A DNA stretch of 64,000 nt from Muscardinus avellanarius (Eukaryota > Chordata > Mammalia > Rodentia > Gliridae): NCBI GenBank assembly GCA_963383645.1, contig OY726558.1, positions 178,899,134-178,963,133 of the forward strand, given 5' to 3'. The number at the start of each line of letters is the position of its first letter. Positions within the stretch are counted from its first letter, which is position 1. This document shows positions 12,318-24,534 of the stretch, one piece after another. A program made the translations under genes and the position numbers. The notes beneath the pieces are model-generated. The model saw only the letters and a list, made by a program, of their open reading frames with translations, made no database searches and was not told the origin of the DNA.

Positions 12318-12367
12318 ATTGAGAATCATGTCTGTGTAGTAAAACACAGACCCAGATGATTCTCAAT
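12318..12367. repeat. Imperfect inverted repeat (hairpin)
   Basis: Arms 12318-12337 and 12344-12367 are complementary over 20 bp apart from a 4-base bulge, with a 6-base loop. It lies in otherwise unassigned sequence; 12340-12367 faintly recalls a MER5-type DNA transposon. Confidence 0.7.
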
Positions 12368-12922
12368 GTCTGCTATGATCAATCAAAATTGGACTTACAT
12401 TTTAGAATGTTTTCTATTAAATGAGAAAATTTAATATTTATAAGATAATCTAAGAAGATAATTTTATTCAAATGTATTTGAATATGAATAATTTGATGCG
12501 ATCTTCTTTGAATGAAGCTTCAAAAATATATCCAAACATGTTATGACCTTTCTTTCTTGGATTTTTTGTTTTAGCTGCTCATTACAAGTAAATCAATATT
12601 AACTTGAAGTGCATTATAAGTTAAGATTAGTCCAATATTGTGTTAAAATACATCTTTTTTCAAATAATAATTATAGAACAATGAATAAGATAAATTAGCG
12701 GTCAGATGATGTCTATACGATACCTGTAGTCATGATGCCAGCAGGCAAAGTATTGGTAATTTTACTTGATTTTAGTCATTTTTCTGAAAGAAAGATATTA
12801 AAACCTATCATTGATATTATTCCTTATATATGTGTATGTTCAATAAAAACCATAATATGAATTTTGAGATAATTCTATGGTATCAAGCACAAAAAAACAA
12901 TGAGTATGTGTCAAATGCTGGA
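12368..12922. other. Intergenic AT-rich DNA
   Basis: No feature recognised. Confidence 0.5.
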
Positions 12923-12923
12923 C

Positions 12924-13098
12924 TGTGGTGGGATGCCATGGCACATGCCTATAATCCCATTACTTGGGAGGCTGAGAGGGGAGAATTTCATGTTTGAGAA
13001 AGAAATTAGTAATATAGCCAGATCCTGTTTCAAAATTAAAAATAGAAAAGGGCAAGGGTTGTAGCTGTGTTTACTCTCCAGTATCACTAAATAAATAA
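12924..13098 (+). mobile_element. Diverged B1/ID SINE, plus strand
   Basis: 'tgtggtgggatgccatggca', 'tacttgggaggctgagaggg', 'gatcctgtttcaaaattaaa', 'gcaagggttgtagctgtgtt'. Old and without clear flanking duplications. Confidence 0.8.
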
Positions 13099-13328
13099 GT
13101 ACTGGAATGCATTTTAATAATTTCAGCAAAATTGTTCAGTATGTTATTTGCCTCATAATTTTATTAATTACAGCTACATCCAAGTATGTGTACAAACATA
13201 TAAATATTATTAGATATAAGCACATAATTTTATTATATTTGTATTACTAAATATGTCAATCTCAATGAAAGGAAGAAAAAGACAACTGAAAAAATAAACA
13301 AAATTACTCTGATTAGAAATAGCCTTTA

Positions 13329-13553
13329 AGCCATGCATAGTGGCATATGTTCATAATCCCAGCATTTTGGAGGCTGAGACTGGAGGATTATGGTTTGTGG
13401 ACAGCCTCAGCTAGTTTGTAAGACCCTCAGTAACTTAGTAAGGTCCTGTTTCAAAAAATAAAGAATAAAATAGGGCAGGGGCTTTAGCTCGGAGGTCAAA
13501 TGCCCCTGAGTTCCATCTTAGACCCACCCCCCCAAAAAAAAAATAAAATAAAA
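13329..13553 (+). mobile_element. Long-type B1/ID SINE, plus strand
   Basis: Flanked by the 15-bp duplication tagaaatagccttta at 13314-13328 and 13554-13568. A second SINE starts right after the right-hand duplication. Confidence 0.93.
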
Positions 13554-13568
13554 TAGAAATAGCCTTTA

Positions 13569-13756
13569 GTTGGGTGTGGTGGCATATGCTTGTAATCCCA
13601 ACATTTGGGAGGCTGAGACCAGAGGATAGCGGTAAGTGGACAGCCTCAGCTACATACTGATGCCCTTTCAGTGAGACCCTGTTTCAAAATAAAAAAAATA
13701 AAAACAGGACTGGACGTGTAGCTTGGAGGTAGAATGCCCCTGGGTTCCATCCCCAG

Positions 13757-13800
<44 letters not shown>
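13569..13800 (+). mobile_element. Long-type B1/ID SINE with (CA)n tail
   Basis: Body from 'gttgggtgtggtggcatatg' to 'ggttccatccccagaaacac'. The tail is a (CA)21 microsatellite (13759-13800). Directly downstream of the previous copy, giving a tandem pair. Confidence 0.92.
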
Positions 13801-13802
<2 letters not shown>

Positions 13803-13970
13803 CCTTTGTGGTGAGCAGTTTATTAATTTACAAATAGTTGGAGACATCAGGAATAAATACTTTCTTAAACTACAGATGCACAAAAAAAGGCCTTTATAGT
13901 AAACAATTTTTTCATTTACAAATAATTAGGGACATCAGGAATAAATACTTTCTTAAAACACAGGGCATAT
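13801..13970 (+). repeat. Tandem duplication of about 87 bp
   Basis: Unit 1 (13801-13887) and unit 2 (13888-13970) share 'catcaggaataaatactttc' and most other positions. They follow the CA-tailed SINE directly. Confidence 0.85.
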
Positions 13971-15302
13971 ATGAAATATGAACTATTCTACAAATATAAT
14001 TTTATGTCAATTAAAAATAAAATTGAAAAATTTATTGTTTCACAAATCTTTTCCTAGTATCTGCCATGTCATAAGTCTCATTATAGAAACTAAAACATGG
14101 GGAAATAATCAAGATAAGACAATGTTCTAAAAGACTTAAAATTATTATTTTATAATATGATTTAACAACAAACCAGTACCTAATTTCCACCTTTCAGATA
14201 GATATCAGTATCCTCACAGCTTATGAAAAAAAAAACTCAGACAAAAATAGATAAAACATGTTGTCCAAAACATATTAAATAACAATAAAAATTAATTTGA
14301 ACTTAGATAATATGGTTACAGAAATAATATTGCCCTGGCTGCCTCTTACAAGTCTAATGGCTGGATATTTACATAGTAAGTTTTAGCCTAAATTGAAGAG
14401 AAAAATATTTACCCATGTTTATGTACTCATAGATGGTTTCTGTCTATATATGTATATATACACATATATATTATAGTTATATCTACATGAGAGTTATTAT
14501 ATTTGTCTATTTGTAAAATTAAGTTAAATATTACCTTTTAAGAGAAAAGGTAAGTCCATTGAAGTTACTTGATTCTGTTTTAAATAAATTTAAAATATTA
14601 TTTTTATAAAATAGAAATATAAACATTGCAATTGATTTAGTGGCAGCATGAGGGCATCCTAAGATCATGGATACACAGTCATTCATTCATCTTTGCTAGA
14701 CATTCAAAGCATCTTTCAGGTTATTTTTTTTCATTAATACAAAATCACTTTTGAAACAAGCTTCCATCCTACAATAGTAGAAAAATAACATGTAAAATTT
14801 TTTCTAAAGATATGTATTTTCATTTTATAGGATACTTCTGTCAGTGACACTTTGTTCTATTTTTGCATAATTTTTTATCTATTATATTAAGATTATATAA
14901 TAGACACTTTTGAAATATCTGTCTAGTATTTCTCTGAGGATATCTAATCAAGTAAAGGGGCACTTGCCCAGAACCTATGTTTCCTCTCTTTTCCTCTTTG
15001 CTCAGCTAACAGAAGTAGAGGCATACTTGATCCTTGCTGAGAAGAATCTCTGTATCAGTAAATTAACTTGAATGGCACAGGGTCTGAATTTGCAGATGTA
15101 TGTACATTAAATGCTGCTTCTGAATTTTGCATTAATTAACTTGAAATAGGTCTTCTCGTCAGTTTAATATACTACAAGTTGTTCAATAAATTGGCTCTCA
15201 CATTTTTAAACTTATGATGTGTAATTTTTTGCATATTAAATGAAAAAGTATTAACATGGAATAGAATTGTTTAAAATTAATAAATATTTAAATGTTAAAT
15301 AA
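13971..15302. other. Intergenic AT-rich DNA
   Basis: No gene or repeat family recognised. A small tatata-rich patch lies at 14440-14480. Confidence 0.5.
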
Positions 15303-15497
15303 CTTTTTTTTTTTGTGGTACTGGGGTTCCTGGAAGCCCTTCTACCTACGGGCTACACTCCCAGACCTATTTTTACATTTTATTTTGAAACAGGGTCTCC
15401 TAAGCCAGCGCGCGCGGCTGGCTTTGAACCTGCGCGATCCTCCTGTCTCTGCCTCCCAAGCGCGGGGATTACAAGCATGTGCCACCACTCCCGGCGA
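15303..15497 (-). mobile_element. Short CpG-type B1/ID SINE, minus strand
   Basis: Poly-T, 'gtggtactggggttcctgga', 'ctacgggctacactcccaga', head 'gccaccactcccggc'. CpG-rich and little diverged. The 73- and 77-codon frames here are SINE translation. Confidence 0.95.
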
Positions 15498-17126
15498 AAA
15501 AACTTATTTTTAAACAATAATAACATTCAACATTTACACAAATCATGAAAAATTTCTCATATTGATATGCATTAGAAAAGCATTACTACATACCCTCTGG
15601 AGTTAAGCAAACTGCATTTTCTAATTTGTATGATCTCTCTCTACTTTAGTACACTAATTTTAAAGTAAAGGAGTAACAGCTAAATTAAAAATTAAAACAC
15701 TGAAATTATATAGTCTAGTACATGTCATATACAAATTTATCAAACAATATCCATTTTTAAATTTCTCAACATATTTTTATAATTATAAGAAAGCTATTAG
15801 CTCTCTTTCTTCCTACCCATTAAAGCAATGTTAATTTATTTTAATAGCATAGATTAACTTGCCATTTTTAAACAATTATCAGAGCTACATTTCAAACTTT
15901 TATATTTGCTAAAATATGAAGCTTATTTGTAAAATCTGAGGAAAAATAAAATTGGCATGCTAAAGAAGATGTAAACAGTAATAGGACACAACTGCTCACT
16001 GATCTTTTCTGTGTTTGTGTGTATGTGCCAGAGAGACATAATTTATTTTGAAGTCTTAATCATAATAATGTCTTGTTCCAAACTGAAGATAAGATCTAGG
16101 CTATGATTCTGGTATAAACAAAGATACTAAAAGTGCTAAAACTAAACAGTAATTTTATGCTAACACATGCACATTAATACATAATAAAATTTTGACAAAT
16201 CATTAATATTGCTGTATAGCATATATATTCACATTGAAATCTGCTCTGAAATGATTTTTTTATTAATTTTTTTATTTTTATTGTTTCTATACATACTGAA
16301 CCTTTGTTTCCATACAACATCAAATGTTTATTCCAAGTGAAAAAAAAGTTTTATAGCAAAGAATCGTGGAAAACTGACTTAATGACTCCCTGTGGCATGA
16401 AGAGCCGACAGACATATTTACTGTCTAGTAAAAGATGTCTTCTTTCTGAAAAACATCCAACACGCTCACAGACATTACAGCATTTTCAGGTTTACTAAAC
16501 TCAGAGTCCCTCTCCCATAATCCACTCCATTCACAAACAAAGCTCTAGAGACATCTGTGTTAGCCTCTTGAGATTGAAGAAGGGTGGGACAAGAGGAACT
16601 AACTGATACAAGTACAGTGATGTTCATAAATGATGAAACTCTTTGTCCCTGGCCTGGAGCGTGTATGCCTTCTGCTATTCTGGATTAAGCTGTGGCAGTC
16701 TCACTTGTTAATTTATATTTAGGTTAAAATTTTAGACCACTAATATTTCTTGATAATTTTGTAACAGGGATGAGATGCTTAAGGGACATGACGTTCTAGA
16801 AGAGAAAGAGTGAAGGCCTTGTGAGGCAGTTAAAAGGAAATTATTGAAATGGGAATGGTGGTAAATACTGCTAGAGAATGGTATGGTTCACAGGACAATG
16901 CACTGTGCTTCAAATTAAAGGCTTTTAGTGAGAAAAATTGAGAAGGTGGCCATGAGACAATTGCTAGAAACTATATAAAGCAACTTTGCCTAAATAGTAC
17001 CCTGTTTGTTATTTCCTATTCTTTCATTGGTGGAGCTTTCCTCACCAATATTGTGGTCAGCATCAAATCCTCACCAAAATAAATACTGATATTTTTATTT
17101 TATCTATTAAAAAGATATCAACTTAG
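15498..17126. other. Intergenic DNA, nothing recognised
   Basis: No repeat signature or gene seen. 16304-16498 holds a 64-codon plus frame with no recognisable protein features. Confidence 0.45.
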
Positions 17127-17327
17127 AATCTGGCATGTACCGCCACACTGAGGAAGGCTGAGACAGGAGGATGGCAAAAGCCAGCCTCAGGTACTTAGTG
17201 AGGCTCTCAGCAACTTAGTGAGACCCTCTTTTCAAATAAAGTATAAAATAGGTCTGGGGGTATATCCCGGAGGTAGAAAAACCATTGGGTTACACCCTCA
17301 GTGCCACCAAAAATAAAAAATAAAAAA
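17127..17327 (+). mobile_element. Intermediate-type SINE, plus strand
   Basis: Has the long-type centre ('ggtacttagtgaggctctca') but the short-type 3' half ('ggtctgggggtatatcccgg'). Flanks resemble each other (tcaacttagaa / ttcaacatagag). Confidence 0.88.
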
Positions 17328-17461
17328 ATTCAACATAGAGAATTGTACCTCCAAAGATGTAAAGAGAGGGGAATTTCTACTCTAGAGACAAAAAATGCAA
17401 AAACTTAATAGCCTTTGAATCTTTGGTAGATAAGGGGAAAGGACTTGCATTTTTTGTGAAG

Positions 17462-17524
17462 GAGAAGAGAAGAGAAGAGAAGAGAAGAGAAGAGAAGAGA
17501 AGAGAAGAGAAGAGAAGAGAAGAA
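17462..17524. repeat. (GAGAA)n pentanucleotide microsatellite
   Basis: About 12 near-perfect gagaa units between two SINEs. Confidence 0.95.
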
Positions 17525-17530
17525 AGTGAA

Positions 17531-17723
17531 GCCAGGCAGTGGTAATGCATTTCTGTAATTCCAATACTTAGAAGTCTGAGACACAAAGATCTCAGCTTTG
17601 AAACCAGATTTAGCAAATTAGCAAGATCTTTCCTGATTTAAGGCCTAGGAAACAGAAAGGGCTGAGGGTATAGCTCAATGGTAAAATGCCCCTGAATTCA
17701 ATCCGCAGAAACAATAACAAAGA
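17531..17723 (+). mobile_element. Diverged B1/ID SINE, plus strand
   Basis: 'gccaggcagtggtaatgcat' to 'tgaattcaatccgcagaaac', with ID-like 'ggctgagggtatagctcaat'. Confidence 0.85.
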
Positions 17724-17749
17724 ACAATAGGAAGGCCTTTGTATAAGTC

Positions 17750-18430
17750 AAAATTTTCTACAATTTGAATCTATTTAGATATAACTATTTTGTGGCATAG
17801 TGACCCTCTTCTCTGATCTTGTTTTAAAGAAGGTTCTCTAAATTTTATGTAGCTTGTATTGACCTCTTTTAATGTTTGGAAATGTTCTGATATTACTTCT
17901 TTGAAGAGATTGTTGATCCTTTTGGTTGAAACTTCTGTTCCCTCTTTTATGCCTGTTATTCTTAGGTTAGGTCTTTTAAAATGGGCCCATATCTCTTTGG
18001 TGTCCAATTTATGCTGTCAACATTTTTTTCTAAATTATATATTACATGTTTGTTTTTGGAGTGATCATTTTTTAATAAAAAGTTTCTGTTTCCCATGTGG
18101 TCTAATCTATTGTTTATAGTTTGTATTGATAGCTTCACTTCAGTGATTGTGTCCTTCACTTCCTTCAGAGCTTCTTTCTGATTCCAGTTCAGGGTGTCAG
18201 ATTCTTTGTTTGTTACTTTATTTCTTTCAGGCTTTCTGTGAGTTCTTTTTGAAATTCTTTATTATTTCTACTGTTAAATATTTGATTTGTCCTTGTGGCA
18301 ATCTCTGCATTTCTGTGTTGTCAGGTTCTGTTACTGTTGGGTTGTGGGATCTTATTGCTTCCTTGTTTTTCCTCCTTCCCCTCATTTCAGGTTCTTAAGT
18401 TTGTATCTTTGTGGATTTTGATAGGTTTAG
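17750..18430 (-). pseudogene. L1 ORF1 remnant (minus strand)
   Basis: L1 ORF1 encodes the RNA-binding chaperone of LINE-1 RNPs. The minus-strand frame 17771-18007 (78 aa) contains the ORF1p-like 'RPNLRITGIKEGTE' of the RRM/C-terminal area, then 'NLFKEVISEHF' and 'LKQDQRRG'. An overlapping frame, 17962-18159, gives the preceding charged coiled-coil-like part ('IQTINNRLDHMGNRN'). The two frames are shifted relative to each other and carry stops, so this is dead. The family protein is about 350 aa; here less than half is recoverable. Upstream sequence to about 18430 probably is the ORF1 5' part. No ORF2 follows on the minus strand, so the copy is truncated at its 3' side by deletion or rearrangement. 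Confidence 0.75.
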
Positions 18431-18925
18431 CTCACTGTGTAGGTGTCAGCTGTTATACACAGGGATAAGTTGTATTGTATTCAGTGGTGAAGGTTGAGTG
18501 AGGAGAAACGTGACGAACCAGTAAATAACATAATAATAAAAGTTCTTAGAGTTATCTTAATGGACAATTGCTTCTTTAAGTAAGGTTTGGCCTTAACAGA
18601 TATAGCTTTCAGACAGAAGAACATTGTGAGAAACAAATTAAAAAATGAATCTCTCCTTATTATAAAAAAGTCACCCACTAGAAAATGAGAGGCTGACCCA
18701 AAGAAATCTAAGAAATTCTAAACAAAAAACCAGCTATCAAGGCAAATTCCTCTGTCTGTATGTTAAAACTAGGTGAAAAATTTTTTAAAATGCTATTATA
18801 AAAATATAGTAGCAAATGTCTCTAAATAAAGGAAAGTCTGAAAAAATTTTCATTGTTGAATGAACCAAGCCCAAGTTAACCAATGAGAACAATCACAAAG
18901 ACACACCAGAAAAATAACATAGTTA
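18431..18925. other. Intergenic DNA
   Basis: No repeat or gene recognised. Confidence 0.45.
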
Positions 18926-19141
18926 GCTGGGTGTGGTGGCACATGCTTGTAATTCCAGCATTTGGGAGGCTGAGACAAGAGAATTGTGGTTCATAGACAG
19001 CCTCAGCTACTTATTAAGGACCTTTGCAACTCATTAAGACCCTGTTTCAAAATAAAGAATAAAAAACTAGGGCTGGGGTATAGCTCAAAGGTAGAATGGC
19101 CCTGGGTTTCATTTCCAGGACTGGAAAAAAAAAAAAAAAAA
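18926..19141 (+). mobile_element. Long-type B1/ID SINE, plus strand
   Basis: 'gctgggtgtggtggcacatg' through a 20-A tail. Flanking near-identical duplications (aataacatagttag / gtaatgtagttag). Confidence 0.92.
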
Positions 19142-20672
19142 GTAATGTAGTTAGGGTTGTTGAGTTGAGGAATTCCCCAAACTTAAACAATCACATCAGT
19201 AGTAATTTCCCTGCTACTTCACATAAAGTTTTAAGTAGGCAAAAATCTTCAGTAGTCAATTTGGTTGAGCAAAGAGCAGCCCATTAGCATTAGCATTGTA
19301 TAAACATGATTAGCCTTTTGGTGAAAATATTATACTACATGAAGCAATCCTTCGAATCAAAGTAGTCCTTGACTTCCACAAGTTCTCTAAATATCTCAGT
19401 ATGATGTACTGTTGGTTTACTTAAATTGAATCCTAATTATGTCCACCATGTTGCTGTGAACATTTAATCTCAAAGCCAGTTTTGCAGAATAAAGCATGTA
19501 TAAGAACAACACTCCTCAGTGGGCAAAACACAAGATCATTTTCATAGCACTAAACATTAACCCTTTGATATAAGACTCATCATATTTTTATTGATTTTTG
19601 GACTGTAGTGACATTCTTAGTTATTTGTTCTGCCACTTGGAAAACTACAGACTGTCTGGCAGACTAAATCCATCCTCTCTGTGACCACAAATTTATAAAC
19701 AAATTGTGACTTCTAATTTAACCATCTGTGTCATCATATACTTTTCCAAAATAAGACCTCATTTTCCAATGAGAATATCCAGCATAAGATTAGCTATTAA
19801 GCTTAGAATTCTCACATGGCTACTATTGCTCTATAGATTTAACATAGTGCCAGGCATGGAAACAGATTCATCGTTACGTACTGACAACAGATAAAGGACT
19901 CTAGTTTTTGATTATTCACCATTCAAATGCTGTATGAGATTTTTAACACCTGCCAAAAATCACTTGAGGATTTCATATTGATTTGGATACCACATTTTCA
20001 TGATAACATCACTTAAATTATCATCTGATTCAGCATAAGTGTTATGGAAATTTTCCAGGGTGGCAAACTGAATATTAGAATTATTTAAATCCCACTAAGT
20101 CAGTTTCTCATTCTTTTAGTCACTTTTGTTACAGGAGCATCCCCAAATTTGGGAGACCACATCACGTGGCTTTCTCTCTTCCTGTATACTTTGACATCTT
20201 CTTAAGCTCATTTCAATAGACCTATTTTTAGGTTATAGTGTCATTTAGTCATTTAATCCAACTTAACTCACATCATTGTAGTCCTTTAAACTAATCAGTC
20301 ATATTTTCAGCAATTAAAGTCATTTTCAGGCTGACAATGGTGTGCTTTGCACAAGAACTATCACTTCAAAATGGTTTGATATACAGATTTTGAAGTACCT
20401 TCATGCTACTTATTATTCAAAAATCAACCAAAAAAATCTTGTAGGCCTATTTTTAGTTAATATCAGAACAAAAGCAATAAAAATATACCTAAATCAATTC
20501 TGAAATTTTGGGTTTCCATTAACTGTAAGTCCAGTAATATCTTTTCCTTTAAATGACAATACTCAAAATGGCCAGAGTGTTATGTCTTAATGGTGGCAAC
20601 CTTGCCAAATAAAGAGTAGGGGTTCCTAATGATTCTGGTTCTGCTCCTCGATTCCTTGATTCTTTTGATGAA
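19142..20672. other. Long unassigned stretch
   Basis: About 1.5 kb without a SINE, L1 or LTR signature, moderately AT-rich, with no ORF above 64 codons. I cannot say whether it is unique DNA or a very old repeat. Confidence 0.45.
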
Positions 20673-20686
20673 CTGATTACAGTCTT

Positions 20687-20897
20687 TTTTTTTTTTTTTT
20701 TTTTTTTTTTACAGTACTGAGGATGAAACCAAGGGACATTTTATCTCTGAGCTACACTCCTAGTCCTATTGTTTAGTCCTTTAATTTTGAAACAGATTCT
20801 CACTGAGTTGTGAAGGGCCTCGCTAGGTAGCTGAGCTTGTCTGTAAACCATAATCCTACAGTCTCTGTCTCTGTAATGGGGGTATTCATGCTTGGCC
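20687..20897 (-). mobile_element. Long-type B1/ID SINE, minus strand
   Basis: Poly-T then 'acagtactgaggatgaaacc' to the head 'gtattcatgcttggc'. Flanked by ctgattacagtctt at 20673-20686 and 20898-20911 (14 bp, perfect). Confidence 0.93.
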
Positions 20898-21309
20898 CTG
20901 ATTACAGTCTTAGTTAATAAAAATAACTTTTCTCAATATACTGTTCACCAAGTCACCTTTCTCTCGTCATAATGCATCTGTGTCAATTTTATAATAGTTT
21001 TTATTTAAAAAATTGTAACAAATATGTTTAGACAAAAGATTTAGATTTTGAGCCTTTAAATGTAACCCAGTTGTAGTTTTCTAGTGTACATATGGTCCTG
21101 GGTTTAATTCCTAATACTTCCCTCCTCTCTTCTGAACACTTGAACAATTTTCTAGATGCAAATACAGGATTCTTGCAAAAAAGTTTAAATTTTAGCTAAT
21201 AAGACAAACCAATTCTGTGATTAGAGTGAAAACAATAACTCTGTAGAGAGGCAGTACCTGAGAACCTAGGAGGTACACTGAAGATGGAGGCATCAATGAT
21301 ATTTGTCAT

Positions 21310-21790
21310 TCAATGTTACCATTTTATTTTAAAATTAATTTTTTTTTATTTTTATGTGAAAATGGCATACATTCAGACTGTGCTTGGTGCCCTCTCCCCC
21401 CACACTCTTCCTTTCCCCCTCCCAACAATGAGTGTCCAGGTTGACCATGCTACATTCATACTTTTACACATATTTGAATGTAGCTCCTCCATTAATCAAC
21501 CTCAGCCTTCTTTGTATCCTTTCATTTTAGCTTTGCTGAGGCTTCCTCTCCATTATCTGGAATCCCTCTGGTATTTCTAATAGTCTGTATTTTGGGCATA
21601 TTAGAGAAAACATATGTCCCTTCTCTTTTTGTGCTTGGCTGATCTCACTTAACATAATGTTCTCCACATTTTTTCATCTTCTTGTGAATGACATAATCCT
21701 GTTCTTCTTTATAGCTGACTAGAATTTCATTGTATATATTTCCCATAATTTCGCAATCCGTTCAATTAAAAATATCCTGGATCAGTTCTT
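21310..21790 (-). mobile_element. L1 3' end, minus strand
   Basis: Begins with a T-rich tail (21330-21352), then 3' UTR and 'cttggctgatctcacttaac' with 'ataatgttctcc'. Collinear with the L1 at 40044-40715. Truncated before any substantial ORF2. Confidence 0.82.
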
Positions 21791-22936
21791 AAAATGATGT
21801 TTATAGGCTTTAACTTTTTATGGCCATTAAATTTTTCATCTCCTGTGACACAATTCTGATCATGGTTTATTCACCATTCTATTACACTTTCCAAAGAAAC
21901 CTTTTAGAGAAATGAAATGATTGTTCCTGTTCCTGAACCTCTACCCTACATACCTTTCAAGCCCTTTATACACCATTCAATGGTGCAAATATACCAACTG
22001 GATGAATATGTGCAGAAACGATATAGGGTGCAAGGTCTCTCTAAAAATCAGGATTAAACTCAATTATTAAATCTACACTGAGAACCAACCATAAGGACTA
22101 CCAGATTTCCAAAAGCCCACGTAGGAGATATTGTCAAACTGTGTCTTTGTTGTTATTCCTCACTTTCTGAATTCTGAAAGTTAGAAATCACCCTTTCATT
22201 TAGGGGGTAATATTAACACTCCTGGTCTATATATTATGTATAGAAACGAGATATTAACTTCTCTTCCTCTTGAAAACATAAGAATTAGCATATTAGGAAT
22301 GGTCATAAAAAATTTCAGGTCTTTAAAGAAACATCTCACTAGGTCTTTGATGATTGTAAAGATCTACAAAATGTAGGAATGCTTACTTACTCCTTAAATT
22401 TTCTTGAAATGGTAACTCACTCATTTCTTAGATGTACCCTGATGGTTGTTATACCTATCCTGAGAATCATGTGGTAAAAAAAATCCACTTTCTTTTTAGG
22501 TTGTAAGAGATAAATTATTTCACTTTGGCCATGGGAATTATTCATGTTAACATCAGTTCTTAGCTCATAATTGTTATGATTGTTAGAAGTTTTCTGGATT
22601 TATTTGTGGGGCATGAAAAGTCTAGGCACTACCATTATTCTTCTCTAAGTGGATTAGTGACTTGGACCAAAGGAAATACAAAAAGTTTAAAAAAAAAAAG
22701 CCACTTGGATTTTTAAGGCAGACCCAGGTAGTATATAATCCTTTCAGCTTAACTGATTCAGATACCATGGGGTACTCATGACAGATAAAATATAGGACAT
22801 CCATAAAAAGCTTATATAGCGATGCCCCAAACAATATTTGGAACTTAATTATGTTTTAAAAACCTGCTTATATTAAAACAAAATGACCTGAATACTGTTT
22901 TGTATATGCTGAATCTACCATGTGAGATATATTATT
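21791..22936. other. Intergenic AT-rich DNA
   Basis: No feature recognised. Confidence 0.5.
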
Positions 22937-22951
22937 AAAATCAATATTGCA

Positions 22952-23124
22952 AATCTGGGCGTGGTGGCGCACACTTGTAATCCCCGCTCTTGGGAAGCGG
23001 AGACAGGAGGTTTCGCGTAGGTTTGAAGCCAGCCGCGCGCCCTGGCTTAGGAGACCCTGTTTCTAAATAAAAATATAAAATAGGTCTGGGAATGTAGCCT
23101 GGAGGTAGAAGGGCTTCCAAACAA
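22952..23124 (+). mobile_element. Short CpG-type SINE, plus strand, 3'-shortened
   Basis: 'tctgggcgtggtggcgcaca' to 'gtagaagggcttccaa', lacking the last 'ggaaccccagtacc' portion. Perfect duplication aaaatcaatattgca at 22937-22951 and 23125-23139. Confidence 0.95.
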
Positions 23125-23309
23125 AAAATCAATATTGCAGAATGTTCTTATTAATTTTTCTTGAAGTTTTTTTTTGATGTTTGCCTTAATTAAATGCTGC
23201 AATACCAACTTGAATGGATTCAATCACTGTCTCTGTGGTACAGATTAATAAGGATACAATACTCTTAGATACTTTACCTAAAGCCAAGACATTATAGAAC
23301 AAGAAATGA

Positions 23310-23517
23310 TTTTTTTGTTGTTGTTGTTTTTGGTGGTGGTACTGGGGTTCCTGGAAGCCCTTCTACCTCCGGGCTACATTCCCAGACCTATTTTATATTT
23401 TTATTTAGAAACAGTGTCTCCTAAACCAGCGTGCGCGGCTGGCTTCGAACCTGCGCGATCCTCCTGTCTCTGCCTCCCAAGCGCGGGGATTACAAGCATG
23501 CGCCACAACTCCAGGCC
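23310..23517 (-). mobile_element. Short CpG-type SINE, minus strand
   Basis: (GTT)n-modified tail, 'gtactggggttcctggaagc', head 'cgccacaactccaggcc'. Duplication aagaaatga at 23301-23309 and 23518-23526. Confidence 0.94.
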
Positions 23518-23864
23518 AAGAAATGAATATTTTTGAAAGGTGAATTTTTTCCTTGTCACATGTCTGAATGTTCACAGTTTGTATATAACTCCATCAAAAG
23601 AAGTTGATTTTATATACTTCTAGTTAGGCCTCTTTAATACCTTTTACATATTATAAATAAATGCCATATCTATCAGGAATAAATTTTTATCCTGTATATA
23701 GAGAGTGTTTATATATTGTAACAGTTTAATATATTGAGATGAATACATAAATATATGAGTAAAATGAATAGAATATTATGCAAGAGTATAATTACTATTA
23801 CATATATAGAATTTACATATTATTTTTCTATCAAGGCAATTTGCTTACTGTTATGTTTGTTTGG

Positions 23865-24287
23865 TTTTTTTTTTTTTTTTTTTTTTGGTGGTGGTATTGG
23901 GGTTCCTGGAAACCCTACTACCTCTGGGTTACACTCCCAGACACCTATTTTTTATATTTTTTTTCTTTTTCTTTTTTTGGTGGTACTGGGGTTCCTGGAA
24001 TCCCTTCTACCTCCGGGCTACACTCCCAGACCTATTTTTACATTTTTTTTATTTGGAAACAGGGTCTCCTAAGCCAGCGCGGCTGGCTTCAAACCTGCGC
24101 GATCCTCCTGTCTCTGCCTCCCAAGTGTGGGGATTACAAGTGTGCGCCACCACACCCGGCTATTTTTTATATTTTTATTTGGAAACAGGGTCTTTTAAGC
24201 CAGCAAGGCTGGCTCTGAGTCTGCGCCATACTCCTGTCTCCACCTCCCAAGCACGGGGATTACAAGCGAGCACTACTACGCCCAGCC
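23865..24287 (-). mobile_element. SINE within SINE within LTR
   Basis: Outer short-type minus-strand SINE: 23865-23959 and about 24161-24287. Inner short-type minus-strand SINE: about 23961-24160, with 'tattttttatattttt' repeated at both inner borders. The outer copy is flanked by CTGTTATGTTTGTTTGG (23848-23864) and CTGTTATAGTTTTTGGG (24287-24303), a diverged duplication of the LTR end. Confidence 0.92.
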
Positions 24288-24422
24288 TGTTATAGTTTTT
24301 GGGTGAACCATTCCTGGGTACCTCTATTAGGCTCTCAAAATCTGTTCCCATAACCCCGGGTCCTTGTCCAGAACTAGGATAGATATACACTAGCCCAAAA
24401 TCTTGCTACACTCTTTAACAAG

Positions 24423-24428
24423 TTTATT
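24423..24428 (-). terminator. LTR polyadenylation signal (3' LTR)
   Basis: AATAAA on the minus strand (tttatt on plus), about 107 bases downstream of the LTR TATA box, as expected for the R region end. Confidence 0.75.
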
Positions 24429-24464
24429 ATTTCAAAGATAGAAATACAGAAGACAGTTAAAGCT

Positions 24465-24488
24465 CTATACTATGTTGGCATAGTATAG
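24465..24488 (-). promoter_or_regulatory. Perfect 10-bp hairpin in predicted R (3' LTR)
   Basis: CTATACTATG, 4-base loop, CATAGTATAG. It lies between the TATA box and AATAAA. The same position in the other LTR also forms a hairpin (30919-30944). Confidence 0.7.
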
Positions 24489-24534
24489 GGGGTGGCCTGA
24501 AATGAAGTCACCAACAATTCCTGGATACAGAGTA

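Noticed and set aside
24288..24290. 3' LTR border at 24288
   Set aside because: The flanks do not match there. The SINE-duplicated LTR end at 23849 and the CTTAC pair show that the true border lies upstream.
23778..24295. Three long plus-strand frames (105-146 codons), including hydrophobic F-rich stretches
   Set aside because: They are two nested minus-strand SINEs read in three frames; the F/L-rich segments are poly-T tails.
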